Shown here: one piece after another, positions 17,111 to 25,546 of the stretch
Position numbering within the stretch: position 1 is the stretch's first letter
How the letters are laid out: every line of letters starts with the position of its first letter
Origin: Firmicutes bacterium UBA3572
GTDB lineage: Bacteria > Bacillota > Desulfotomaculia > Desulfotomaculales > Desulforudaceae
Assembly (NCBI GenBank): GCA_002375985.1
Contig: DFNH01000017.1
Location: forward strand, 1-45,350
Direction: 5' to 3'
DNA length: 45,350 nt
Notes under the pieces: model-generated
Database searches by the model: none
Told to the model about the DNA's origin: nothing
Seen by the model: only the letters and a program-made list of their open reading frames with translations
Position numbers and translations under genes: made by a program

Positions 17111-17278
17111 CTAATACTGGATAACCGCACCCGCCGGGCAAATTTGAAAACACGTCCCGCAATCTTCACACCGGACCGGATCGATACGGTAGATTAGACC
17201 CTCCATTATAGCCCGCCCCGGACAAGACTCCAGGCAGGTACCGCAAGTAATACAATCATTGGTAATCTGGAAAAACAC
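17111..17278 (-). CDS. 2[4Fe-4S] ferredoxin
   Basis: Small electron carrier of 55 aa. Two clusters are visible: CITCGTCLESCP (cysteines 9, 12, 15 and 19) and CEDCGTCFQICP near the C-terminus, the classical clostridial arrangement. The GTG start has GGAGG eight bases upstream; a longer reading of 75 codons starts inside the preceding gene and lacks a site. It overlaps the end of the PASTA-like gene by 23 bases, suggesting coupled translation. Its redox partner cannot be told from this window; isoprenoid enzyme IspG needs a low-potential donor and is encoded in the same block, but the link is speculative. Confidence 0.88.
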   Translation of the reverse strand: MFFQITNDCITCGTCLESCPGRAIMEGLIYRIDPVRCEDCGTCFQICPAGAVIQY

Positions 17279-17489
17279 CGCGGCCACCTCCCTCCCCCCA
17301 GCCCTGGTGTGCGGCCACGATTTCGACTTGCCGCTCACCGGTCAGGACCAAACGTAGCACCCGCCGAGGCCCCCGGGCCACAAAGCGGGGAGGGGCCGTC
17401 ATTTTCACCGTTACTTGCCACCCTTCCCGGTGCAAACGGGCTAAGGCGTCCTCCAACTCAAGACCAAGCACATCGGGACAAGCTGACAT
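17256..17489 (-). CDS. Small PASTA-like protein (77 aa)
   Basis: The N-terminal half, CPDVLGLELEDALARLHREG followed by WQVTVK, resembles one PASTA domain (P-D-V-x-G-L...A...L...G), the repeat found in peptidoglycan-sensing kinases and penicillin-binding proteins. There is no signal peptide or membrane segment, so it appears cytoplasmic, unlike usual PASTA proteins. The ATG lies two bases after the frr stop with GGAG upstream, and its end overlaps the ferredoxin gene. Function unknown. Confidence 0.65.
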   Translation of the reverse strand: MSACPDVLGLELEDALARLHREGWQVTVKMTAPPRFVARGPRRVLRLVLTGERQVEIVAAHQGWGEGGGRGVFPDYQ

Positions 17490-17491
17490 CC

Positions 17492-18043
17492 CTAGATCTC
17501 CATTAACTCTTTTTCCTTGGCCGCCACGATCCGGTCTATTTCCTTGACGTAACGATCGGTCAGTTTTTGTACCTCGTCCTGAATACGCCGCAGTTCGTCT
17601 TCGGGAAACCCCTCATCCTTGAGTGCCTTTAACTGTTCCAGCGTATCCCGGCGGATGTTCCGGATCGCAACTTTGCCCTCTTCGCCTCTCTTCTTTAGGT
17701 ATTTCACCAGTTCCCGGCGCCGCTCCTCGGTCAGTTGGGGCACCACCAGCCGGATGACGTTCCCGTCGGAAGTGGGGGTAATTCCCAGGTCCGATTTCAA
17801 GATGGCCCGTTCGATGTCCCCCAAAGCGCTCTTATCCCACGGTTGAATCACCAGCATCCGCGCCTCCGGAACCGAAATGGTCGCCAACTGGTTTATCGGC
17901 GTCGGGGTACCGTAGTAATCCACGTGGATCTTGTCCAAAAGGGCCGGAGTAGCCCGCCCGGCACGCAAACTGGCGAAATCCCTGCTGACCACTTCGGTAG
18001 TCTTCTTCATGTTGAGCTCGGCTGCTTCCAGATATTCGCGCAT
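17492..18043 (-). CDS. frr: Ribosome recycling factor
   Basis: RRF splits post-termination ribosomes together with EF-G. The 183-aa protein has the expected all-helical arms and conserved stretches: RDFASLRAGRATPALLD near the N-terminus, TPINQLATISVPEARML in the beta-rich domain, and VAIRNIRRDTLEQLK. It overlaps pyrH by 37 bases. The ATG is preceded by GAGGAAGA. Confidence 0.97.
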   Translation of the reverse strand: MREYLEAAELNMKKTTEVVSRDFASLRAGRATPALLDKIHVDYYGTPTPINQLATISVPEARMLVIQPWDKSALGDIERAILKSDLGITPTSDGNVIRLVVPQLTEERRRELVKYLKKRGEEGKVAIRNIRRDTLEQLKALKDEGFPEDELRRIQDEVQKLTDRYVKEIDRIVAAKEKELMEI

Positions 18044-18771
18044 TCTTCCTCACTCCCGATAAAAGTCCCGGTATTTTTTCCTTGCACAGCCCGCTTGATG
18101 TTACCGGGTTCGTAAATGCTGAACACCAGCACGGGAATACCGTTTTCCATGCACAACGACGCGGCCGTGGCGTCCATCACACCAAGACCCCGGTTCAGCA
18201 TCTCGATGAAGGTGAGTGTTTCCAACTTTTCCGCCTGCGCGTTTTCTTCCGGGTCGGAGTCGTAAACTCCGTCCACCCGTTTGGCCATCAAGATTACCTC
18301 GGCTTCGATTTCGGCCGCCCGCAAGGCCGCCGTGGTATCGGTCGAAAAATAGGGATTACCCGTGCCGGCGGCGAAGATCACCACCCGCCCCTTTTCCAGA
18401 TGACGAATGGCCCGCCGGCGGATATAGGTTTCGGCGATCGCCCGCATCTCGATGGCCGCCTGCACACGGGTGTCGATACCCACCTTTTCCAAAGCGTCCT
18501 GCAGGGCCAGGGAATTGATTACCGTGGCCAGCATGCCCATATAGTCGGCCGTGACCCGGTCCATGCCTTTCGCACTGCCGGCCACGCCGCGCCAAATATT
18601 ACCGCCGCCAACCACAATCGCCGTCTCCACCCGAAACTGCTGGATGACTTCTTTAATTTCGGAGGCGATATAGGCAACAATATCTGGATTAATACCGTAT
18701 CCCTGTTTTCCGGCCAGCGCTTCTCCACTTAGCTTCAGGACTACCCGCCGGTACCTGGGAGTAATCAACAA
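18007..18771 (-). CDS. pyrH: Uridylate kinase (UMP kinase)
   Basis: PyrH phosphorylates UMP to UDP. Landmarks are the N-terminal RVVLKLSGEALAG, the IVVGGGNIWRG loop, VTADYMGMLATVINSLAL, FAAGTGNPYFSTDTTAALRA, and a PGNIKRAVQGKNTGT end. At 254 aa it is about ten residues longer than usual because the reading frame continues past the normal terminus into frr (ending KQPSST). The start is a TTG behind AGGAGG. The rpsB-tsf-pyrH-frr order is the standard bacterial one. Confidence 0.96.
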   Translation of the reverse strand: MLITPRYRRVVLKLSGEALAGKQGYGINPDIVAYIASEIKEVIQQFRVETAIVVGGGNIWRGVAGSAKGMDRVTADYMGMLATVINSLALQDALEKVGIDTRVQAAIEMRAIAETYIRRRAIRHLEKGRVVIFAAGTGNPYFSTDTTAALRAAEIEAEVILMAKRVDGVYDSDPEENAQAEKLETLTFIEMLNRGLGVMDATAASLCMENGIPVLVFSIYEPGNIKRAVQGKNTGTFIGSEEECANIWKQPSST

Positions 18772-18832
18772 GGACCCTCCTGTAAGGAAAACCTATTCGA
18801 CAACGGTGCTTTCCTTCCTGCCTCTCCCCGAG

Positions 18833-19444
18833 TTAACCTTCCTCAGCTACTCCCTCCCCAAGCTCATACCTGGTGAAACGCCTGACCACGATGTTTTCCC
18901 CCAACCGGGCAATGTTCTCGTTGATCACGTCCTGCACGGTTAGATCCGGATTCTTGATAAAAGGTTGCTCCAACAGGCAATTCTCCCGGAAAAACTTTTC
19001 CAGGCGCCCTTCTACCATCTTTTCGACGATTTTTTCGGGTTTTCCCTCGTGCAGAGCCTGCGCCCGCAAAATGCTCCTTTCCTTTTCCAGGATTGCGGTG
19101 GGCACGTCGTCGCGACTCACGTACTGCGGGCAGGAGGCAGCTACCTGCATCGCGATATCACGGGCCAAGGCCCGGAACTGGTCGGTTTTGGCCACGAAAT
19201 CGGTTTCGCAGTTAACTTCTACGAGAACGCCAATTTTCCCGACACCGTGGATGTAACTCTCCACCAACCCCTCGGACGTTTGCCGTCCGGCCCGCTTGGC
19301 CGCCGCGGCCAGACCCTTTTCACGTAAATAGTCGACCGCCTTTTCCAAATCACCACCGGTCTCTACCAGGGCTTTCTTGCAATCCATCATGCCGGCGCCG
19401 GTGCGCTCACGCAGTTCTTTGACCAGTTTTGCTGCCACTTCCAT
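18833..19444 (-). CDS. tsf: Translation elongation factor Ts
   Basis: EF-Ts recharges EF-Tu with GTP. The N-terminal UBA-like domain with VKELRERTGAGMMDCKKAL and the core NCETDFVAKTDQF motif are clear. The protein is 203 aa, the short form with a reduced C-terminal module, as in many Clostridia. The MEVAAK start follows family usage; 34 extra upstream codons are ignored. It is separated from rpsB by a terminator. Confidence 0.96.
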   Translation of the reverse strand: MEVAAKLVKELRERTGAGMMDCKKALVETGGDLEKAVDYLREKGLAAAAKRAGRQTSEGLVESYIHGVGKIGVLVEVNCETDFVAKTDQFRALARDIAMQVAASCPQYVSRDDVPTAILEKERSILRAQALHEGKPEKIVEKMVEGRLEKFFRENCLLEQPFIKNPDLTVQDVINENIARLGENIVVRRFTRYELGEGVAEEG

Positions 19445-19547
19445 CTTTAACCTAAGCCCCCCAAAGCCATGATTTTCCGTATTGCGGTTCTGACCTTCAT
19501 TATAACCCAAACACGGCCGCGATAAATACCGGGCCCGCTTAGGCAAG

Positions 19548-19575
19548 AAAAAGGTAGGGGCTCGGCCCCCACCTT
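19548..19575 (-). terminator. Terminator/attenuator between rpsB and tsf
   Basis: GGTGGGGGC and GCCCCTACC form a 9-bp stem (one G-U pair) with a 3-nt loop, followed by a T5 tract. Terminators at this position are common and reduce tsf transcription relative to rpsB. Confidence 0.8.
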
Positions 19576-19579
19576 ACTA

Positions 19580-20335
19580 TTATGCTTCCTGGACCGCCTC
19601 CTGAAGCATTTCCGGTGGCACTTCTTCGGTCGCTTTTTCGGCCGCCAGCTGTTCCCCCTGGCGGCCTTCCAAAACGGCATCGGCCATCCGGCTGGTCAGC
19701 AGGCGCACCGCCCGGATCGCATCGTCATTGCCGGGAATGACGTAGTCGATCTCATCCGGATCGCAATTGGTGTCCACAATCGCCACGATCGGGATGCCGA
19801 GCTTACGGGCCTCCGCCACCGCAATACGCTCCTTGCGTGGATCAACTACAAACAGCGCACCCGGCAGCTGATGCATGTCCTTGATGCCCTTCAGATACTT
19901 CTGCAAGCGGTTCTTTTCGTGCAGGAGCTCGGCCACTTCTTTTTTGGGCAAAGCTTCAAACCGGCCATCGGCTTCCATTTTTTCCAATTCTTTGAGCCGG
20001 TTGATCCGCTTTCTAATGGTCTGAAAGTTCGTAAGCATCCCACCCAGCCAGCGCTGATTCACATAGAACATGCCACACCGTTCTGCTTCTTCGGCAATCG
20101 TCAACTGCGCCTGCTTTTTGGTGCCGACGAACAAGACCGACTGACCCTCGGAAACCACCTGCTTGATGAAGTTATAGGCCTCTTCAATTTTACGGACCGT
20201 TTTCTGCAAGTCGATGATGTAGATGCCGTTGCGGTCGGTAAAAATATAAGGGGCCATCTTGGGATTCCACCGGCGGGTCTGGTGGCCAAAATGCACCCCG
20301 GCTTCAAGCAACTGCTTCATGGTCACTATCGCCAT
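19580..20335 (-). CDS. rpsB: 30S ribosomal protein S2
   Basis: S2 of the small subunit. Recognised by MKQLLEAGVHFGHQTRRWNP at the N-terminus, LFVGTKKQAQ, NQRWLGGMLTNFQTI, and DPRKERIAVAEARKLGIPIV followed by the IVDTNCDPDEIDYVIPGND stretch. The ATG with GGAGG seven bases upstream gives 251 aa. An acidic tail follows. Confidence 0.97.
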   Translation of the reverse strand: MAIVTMKQLLEAGVHFGHQTRRWNPKMAPYIFTDRNGIYIIDLQKTVRKIEEAYNFIKQVVSEGQSVLFVGTKKQAQLTIAEEAERCGMFYVNQRWLGGMLTNFQTIRKRINRLKELEKMEADGRFEALPKKEVAELLHEKNRLQKYLKGIKDMHQLPGALFVVDPRKERIAVAEARKLGIPIVAIVDTNCDPDEIDYVIPGNDDAIRAVRLLTSRMADAVLEGRQGEQLAAEKATEEVPPEMLQEAVQEA

Positions 20336-20449
20336 TGACACACCTCCCTCCGCTTGGTTTTAAACCTCCGCTACCTTCAACTCGCGGCCGAACCCCCACG
20401 GGGCACCCCGGCCGCAATCGGGTAGCGTGTGTAATTGGGACCACGACAC

Positions 20450-20478
20450 ATTTTAGCACAGGTCCCAGACACGCGCAA
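20450..20478 (-). promoter_or_regulatory. Candidate sigma-A promoter of rpsB
   Basis: On the minus strand TTGCGC (20473-20478) and TAAAAT (20450-20455) are 17 bases apart, giving a leader of about 110 nt before rpsB. The -10 matches 5 of 6 and the -35 is weaker. Leaders of rpsB are often regulatory, but I recognise no specific structure apart from GC-rich hairpins. Confidence 0.45.
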
Positions 20479-20513
20479 GATAAACAGTATTATTTCAATC
20501 TTCTCACACTAAA

Positions 20514-21293
20514 CTAACTCTGTTTCAGCCGGGCCAATTCATCCAGCAGACGGTCATTCAACACCCGGATGTAAGTGCCCTTCATACCTAAAGACTTCGA
20601 CTCGATCACACCGGCGCTCTCGAATTTCCGCAGGGCATTCACAATGACCGAACGAGTGATCCCCACCCGATCGGCAATTTTACTGGCCACCAGCAGGCCC
20701 TCGTCCCCTTCCAGGTGCTCAAAAATATGACGCACCGCGTCCAGTTCGGAGTAAGACAAGGTACCCAGGGCAATTTGTACCGCCGCGCGTTTGCGGGCCT
20801 CTTCCTCCATCCGGCCCACCCGGGCGCGAAGGATTTCCATACCTACCACCGTCGCCCCGATCTCGGCCAGGACCAGGTCGTCATTGGTAAATTCCTCGCC
20901 GAATTTTGCCAGCACCAGGGTGCCCAGCCGGTTGCCGGCGCCAACAATCGGTACCACAGTTGTGACTTTATCGCTGAACTGGCAACGATCACAAGCACTG
21001 AAGACACAGGCGTTTTCCGTTTGGCAAAAATTGGCGTAGGTGGTCGGAATGCTTAACAGCCATTCGTTGTACTCCCGGGGAAAGCCGGTTTCGTGCACCA
21101 TCCTGCGAACCACGGCACAAGCAAAATCTTTTAGAAACTCCGCCCCCAGGATACGGCCCTCGTCATCCAAAATGTAAACGTTGGCTCGGAGGTTGGCACC
21201 CAACACCTGAGCCATCTCACCAAAATCAACGGCATAACCGGCCGATTTTTGCAATATCCGATTGATGGCCCGACACTTTTCAAGTAGGCTCAT
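20514..21293 (-). CDS. codY: GTP- and branched-chain-amino-acid-responsive global repressor CodY
   Basis: CodY represses stationary-phase and nutrient genes when GTP and Ile/Leu/Val are high. The 259-aa protein starts MSLLEKCRAINRILQ, has the N-terminal GAF effector domain (about 1-155), and the C-terminal winged-helix DNA-binding domain with the recognition segment ASKIADRVGITRSVIVNALR. It sits directly downstream of hslVU, as in Bacillus (codV-clpQ-clpY-codY). Confidence 0.97.
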   Translation of the reverse strand: MSLLEKCRAINRILQKSAGYAVDFGEMAQVLGANLRANVYILDDEGRILGAEFLKDFACAVVRRMVHETGFPREYNEWLLSIPTTYANFCQTENACVFSACDRCQFSDKVTTVVPIVGAGNRLGTLVLAKFGEEFTNDDLVLAEIGATVVGMEILRARVGRMEEEARKRAAVQIALGTLSYSELDAVRHIFEHLEGDEGLLVASKIADRVGITRSVIVNALRKFESAGVIESKSLGMKGTYIRVLNDRLLDELARLKQS

Positions 21294-21326
21294 TATAAAC
21301 CATGAAGCCCCCTTGCGTGACCGGTG

Positions 21327-22721
21327 TTAAAGAATATACCGGCTCAGATCTTCACGGCGCACCAACTCACCAAGCTTATCCCGCACGTAGCGCTCGTCAA
21401 TCAAAATGCTCTTGTTCTCGATATCCGGAGCCTCGAAGGAAACGGTTTCAAGTAATTTTTCCAATACCGTGTGTAGCCGGCGCGCACCGATGTTCTCCGT
21501 TTGTTCATTAACAGTATAAGCGATTCTGGCAATCTCAACAAGAGAATTTTGTGAAAATTCGAGCTTGACGCCCTCCGTGGCTAACAATGCCTTGTATTGT
21601 TTAATCAGTGCGTTCTGGGGTTCCGTAAGAATCTGCAAAAAATGATCCTCGGTTAGGCGCTGCAATTCCACCCGTATCGGAAACCGGCCCTGCAATTCAG
21701 GAATCAGGTCGGACGGCTTGGACGTATGGAAGGCACCGGCGGCAATGAACAGGATATGGTCGGTGCGCACCGACCCATACTTGGTAACGACCGTGGAACC
21801 CTCGATGAGCGGCAGGATGTCCCGCTGCACGCCCCCGCGGGAAACGTCTGGCCCGGCACCGCTGTCACGGCTGGCGATTTTGTCGATCTCGTCCAAAAAA
21901 ATGATACCGGATTCCTCGGCGCGACGAATACCTTCCGCCGTTACCTCCTCGTTGTCGATCAGTTTTTGGGCTTCTTGCTGGGTAAGGATTTTTCGTGCTT
22001 CGGAAACGGTAACCCGGCGTTTTTTCTTTCTCCGGGGGAAGATGTGGCCCAGCAGGTCGTGCAGATTGACCCCCATCTCCTCCACACCCTGCCCCGAAAA
22101 CACTTCGAGGGTGGAAGTAGGCCGGTCTTCTACCTCAACCTCCAGGTACTCCTGCTCCAATTCACCGCGGGCCAACTTTTGACGCAAGGTCTCCCGCTCA
22201 AACTCCACACGCCGGACGCGTTGCTTATACTGGGCCTCCTCCTGCGGGTCCGACCGCCCCGTACCCAACAGCATTTCCAAGGGATTGCGCGCGGAAACCT
22301 CTCGTTCGGGAAGCGGGGCCAGCAGTTCTACGATGCGCTCCTCGGCCAGCCGGGCCGCTGTCTGCTCCACCTCGGCCAGCTTTTCGAGCCGCACCATCCG
22401 CACCGCCGTTTCCACCAAGTCGCGGACCATACCCTCTACATCACGACCCACGTAACCCACTTCTGTAAATTTGGTAGCCTCCACCTTTACAAAGGGCGCG
22501 TTCACCAGACGGGCCAGGCGGCGGGCGATCTCCGTCTTGCCTACTCCGGTCGGCCCAATCATCAAGATGTTCTTCGGCATGACTTCTTCCCGCAAGTCCT
22601 CCGGAAGCCGCGCCCGGCGGTATCGGTTCCGCAGTGCGATCGCCACCGCCCGTTTCGCCTCGTCCTGCCCAACGATATACTTGTCCAGTTCGGCTACGAT
22701 CTGTCGGGGCGTCAGTTCCAA
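21327..22721 (-). CDS. hslU: HslU (ClpY), ATPase subunit of the HslVU protease
   Basis: AAA+ unfoldase that feeds substrates to HslV. Walker A GPTGVGKTE and Walker B GIIFLDEIDKI are clear, with the intermediate (I) domain between them (about residues 110-240) and the C-terminal sensor GARRLHTVLE plus a final LSRYIL tail that docks in HslV. Length 464 aa. Start is a TTG behind AGGAGG. Confidence 0.97.
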   Translation of the reverse strand: MELTPRQIVAELDKYIVGQDEAKRAVAIALRNRYRRARLPEDLREEVMPKNILMIGPTGVGKTEIARRLARLVNAPFVKVEATKFTEVGYVGRDVEGMVRDLVETAVRMVRLEKLAEVEQTAARLAEERIVELLAPLPEREVSARNPLEMLLGTGRSDPQEEAQYKQRVRRVEFERETLRQKLARGELEQEYLEVEVEDRPTSTLEVFSGQGVEEMGVNLHDLLGHIFPRRKKKRRVTVSEARKILTQQEAQKLIDNEEVTAEGIRRAEESGIIFLDEIDKIASRDSGAGPDVSRGGVQRDILPLIEGSTVVTKYGSVRTDHILFIAAGAFHTSKPSDLIPELQGRFPIRVELQRLTEDHFLQILTEPQNALIKQYKALLATEGVKLEFSQNSLVEIARIAYTVNEQTENIGARRLHTVLEKLLETVSFEAPDIENKSILIDERYVRDKLGELVRREDLSRYIL

Positions 22722-22742
22722 GTTAATCCTCCTTTCGGCGCT

Positions 22743-23273
22743 TTATAGTTCCTCCACGGTAATCTGGTTGTTGGTGTAGACACAAATCTGGGCCGCGATT
22801 TCCAAGGCCTCCCGCGCAATTTGGGAGGCGGAAAGATCCGTGTGCCGCGCCAGGGCCCGCGCCGCCGCCAAGGCGTATGCGCCCCCGGAACCAATGGCCA
22901 CAATACCGTCATCGGGTTCGATCACCTCACCGCCGCCGGAGATCATGAACACGTGCTCGCGGTCGGCGACCACAAGCAGCGCCTCCAGCCGCCGCAGGTA
23001 CTTGTCGGTACGCCAATCCTTGGCTAACTGCACCGCCGCCCGCGGCAGATTACCCTGGGTTTCCTCCAGCTTGCCCTCAAACCGCTCGAACAGGGCAAAG
23101 GCGTCGGCCACGCTGCCGGCGAAACCGGCGACGACCCGGTCTTTGAAAAGACGGCGCAGCTTGACCGCGCTTTGTTTTACAATAATACCTCCGCCCAGAC
23201 CAACCTGGCCGTCCCCGGCCACGGCCGTGGCACCGTCTTTCTTTACGGCCACGATGGTGGTGCCCTTGAACAT
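22743..23273 (-). CDS. hslV: HslV (ClpQ), peptidase subunit of the HslVU protease
   Basis: Proteasome-beta-like peptidase of 176 aa. The N-terminus MFKGTTIVAVKK gives the catalytic Thr after removal of a short propeptide (Thr5), and GDGQVGLG and GSGGAYALAAARAL follow as expected. Some Bacillus homologues use an N-terminal serine; here it is threonine. Immediately upstream of hslU on the same strand. Confidence 0.96.
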   Translation of the reverse strand: MFKGTTIVAVKKDGATAVAGDGQVGLGGGIIVKQSAVKLRRLFKDRVVAGFAGSVADAFALFERFEGKLEETQGNLPRAAVQLAKDWRTDKYLRRLEALLVVADREHVFMISGGGEVIEPDDGIVAIGSGGAYALAAARALARHTDLSASQIAREALEIAAQICVYTNNQITVEEL

Positions 23274-23309
23274 TTTCTCACCCCTGACTTAGATTTTCCA
23301 CTTCCTGTC

Positions 23310-24227
23310 TTAATTGTCCCTCTTAGTCCGTCCGCGCGGGTGGCTTCGGCGGTATACTTCCTGCAACCGGTCGGCGGAAACACGGGTGTAGATCTGGGTG
23401 GTAGACAATCGGGCATGGCCCAGCAGCTCTTGGACCGCGCGCAGGTCGGCTCCGGCGTCCAGGAGATGGGTGGCGAAACAGTGCCGCAACAGGTGCGGGC
23501 CGGCTTGCTGATCGGGCGCCAACCGCCGCAGGTATTTGCTGATCACCAACCGCGCCCCGCGCACGGAGAGCCGGCCGCCGCGGTGGTTCAGGAATACCGC
23601 CTGCGTCAAGCGTTTGCCGGCCAGCTTCGGCCGTCCTTGGGCCAGGTAACAGCGCAAGGCCTCTACCGCATAGCGGCCCAGGGGCACCTGGCGTTCCCGG
23701 TTGCCCTTACCCAACACCCGGACATATCCCCGCTTTAGATCAACATTGGCCAGGTCCAGTCCCACCAGCTCAGACACCCGGAGGCCACCGGCATAAACCG
23801 TTTCCAAAAGGGCCCGGTCGCGCAGTCCGAGGTGGTCCTGGTCCGGAAACTCCACCAACGCCTCCACTTCTGCGGGAGAAAGCACGCGCGGCAGTTTTCG
23901 GCGCCGCTTGGGGGTAGTGAGCCCGGAAAGGGGATTAACCTCCAACTCGTTTTCACGGATCAAGAAACGAAAGAAGGAGCGCCACGCCGCTGCTTTACGG
24001 GCGATGGTACTCCGAGCCAGGCCCGCTTGTACCAGCGCGGCCAGATAGTTGCGGAAGAGCGGGAGGTCAATGTCGGCCGGCTGCAACTGCTCTCTCGCTT
24101 TGCCCCGTGCGCGCGCAAAAAAGTCTATACCGGCAAATAAGTCGCTCTGGTACGCCAAAATGGTACTGCGCGCCGCCTGGCGTTCGGCCCGAAGGTAAGC
24201 CAGAAACCGGTCGATCAGGTGGTACAC
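23310..24227 (-). CDS. xerC: Tyrosine recombinase XerC
   Basis: Site-specific recombinase that resolves chromosome dimers at dif. All catalytic residues are seen: Arg150 (GGLRVSE), Lys174 (LGKGNRER), His245 and Arg248 (HLLRH), His271 (LLGHARL) and nucleophile Tyr280 (TQIYTRV). The N-terminal SAM-like DNA-binding domain covers about 1-95. Length 305 aa, start GTG overlapping the trmFO end by 13 bases. It corresponds in position to codV of Bacillus. Confidence 0.95.
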   Translation of the reverse strand: MYHLIDRFLAYLRAERQAARSTILAYQSDLFAGIDFFARARGKAREQLQPADIDLPLFRNYLAALVQAGLARSTIARKAAAWRSFFRFLIRENELEVNPLSGLTTPKRRRKLPRVLSPAEVEALVEFPDQDHLGLRDRALLETVYAGGLRVSELVGLDLANVDLKRGYVRVLGKGNRERQVPLGRYAVEALRCYLAQGRPKLAGKRLTQAVFLNHRGGRLSVRGARLVISKYLRRLAPDQQAGPHLLRHCFATHLLDAGADLRAVQELLGHARLSTTQIYTRVSADRLQEVYRRSHPRGRTKRDN

Positions 24228-25546
24228 AGCTCTCCCCCCTTTTCGGCCGCCCAGGCCGCCAGCCTTTCGAGCGCCCGGTGCGCGTAAGCCAGATTGCGCT
24301 CCCGCTTGCGCTTGGGCCGCTTGCCGGTTAATGGCGGGAACAGACCGAAATTGACGTTCATCGGTTGGAAATTATGGGGATCGGCGGTGACGATATAGTT
24401 AATTAGCGCACCGTGCGCAGTCTCGGGCGGAAAAACCAGCAGTTCTCGCCCCTGCAAAAGCCGGGCCGCGTTAATCCCGGCCACCAGTCCAGTAGCGGCG
24501 GACTCGACGTATCCCTCCACTCCGGACAACTGCCCGGCGATAAAAAGCCCGGGTCTTTTGCGACACGCCAGGGTTGGCTCCAGAAGCAGCGGTGCATTGA
24601 TGTAGGTATTCCGGTGCATCACCCCGTACCGGACAAACTCAGCGTTTTCCAGGCCGGGGATCATCCGAAACACCCGTTTTTGTTCGCCCCATTTCAGATT
24701 GGTCTGAAAGCCAACCAGGTTGTACAAGGTTCCTTCCCGGTTGTCCTGCCGCAGTTGCACCACCGCATAAGGTTGCTCCCCGGTGCGCGGGTCTGCCAAC
24801 CCCACGGGCTTAAGCGGCCCGTAGCGCAGGGTGTCCGGCCCCCGCGCCGCGATTACTTCCACCGGCAGACACCCCTCGAAGTAGGTCTCTCGTTCGAAGG
24901 CCTTTAGCGGTGCCCGCTCCGCACTCACCAATGCTTCCCAAAAACGCTCATACTCCTCCTTGGACATAGGACAGTTCAGGTAAGCCGGTTCTCCCTTTCC
25001 GTACCGGGAGGACCGGTAGACCCGGTTCTGGTCCACCGACTCCAGGGTAACAATAGGAGCAACCGCGTCAAAAAAGTAGAGGTGCTCCTGACCGGTAAAG
25101 TCCCGGATACTCTCGGCCAAAGCGCCGGAGGTAAGCGGCCCGGTAGCCAGAATCACCGGTTCCCCTGCAGGCAAAGCCGTCACTTCTTCCCGGCGGATAG
25201 ACACCAGTGGGTGAGTGGAAAGCCTTTCGGTGACTGCCGCCGCAAAACGCTGCCGGTCTACGGCCAACGCCCCGCCGGCCGGCACCCGGTGTGCGTCGGC
25301 GCAAGCCAGGATCAGGGAACCCAACCGGCGCATCTCTTCCTTTAACAGTCCAACCGCATTGGTAAGCGCTTCCGCCCGCAGAGAGTTTGAACAGACCAGT
25401 TCGGCGAAGTCTCCGGTGGTATGGGCCGGCGTACTGCGCCGCGGCCGCATCTCACACAGAATTACCCTTACGCCCCGCCGGGCCAGTTGCCAGGCCGCTT
25501 CCGATCCGGCCAGCCCGGCCCCGACCACCACCACACTGCCGGACAC
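24215..25546 (-). CDS. trmFO: Folate-dependent tRNA (uracil-54) methyltransferase TrmFO
   Basis: Flavoprotein that makes m5U54 in the T-loop of tRNA with methylenetetrahydrofolate. FAD-binding VVVGAGLAGSEAAWQLARRG is at the N-terminus, followed by LCEMRP and ELVCSNSLRAE. The C-terminal GVEGYVESAATGLVAGINA and PMNVNFGLFPP are family signatures. 443 aa; GTG start overlaps the topA stop by one base. Confidence 0.96.
   Translation of the reverse strand: MSGSVVVVGAGLAGSEAAWQLARRGVRVILCEMRPRRSTPAHTTGDFAELVCSNSLRAEALTNAVGLLKEEMRRLGSLILACADAHRVPAGGALAVDRQRFAAAVTERLSTHPLVSIRREEVTALPAGEPVILATGPLTSGALAESIRDFTGQEHLYFFDAVAPIVTLESVDQNRVYRSSRYGKGEPAYLNCPMSKEEYERFWEALVSAERAPLKAFERETYFEGCLPVEVIAARGPDTLRYGPLKPVGLADPRTGEQPYAVVQLRQDNREGTLYNLVGFQTNLKWGEQKRVFRMIPGLENAEFVRYGVMHRNTYINAPLLLEPTLACRKRPGLFIAGQLSGVEGYVESAATGLVAGINAARLLQGRELLVFPPETAHGALINYIVTADPHNFQPMNVNFGLFPPLTGKRPKRKRERNLAYAHRALERLAAWAAEKGGELCTT

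Noticed and set aside
16983..17162. 60-codon N-terminal extension of uppS
   Set aside because: It crosses a strong intrinsic terminator and does not match the family; the GTG at 16982 has a good ribosome site.
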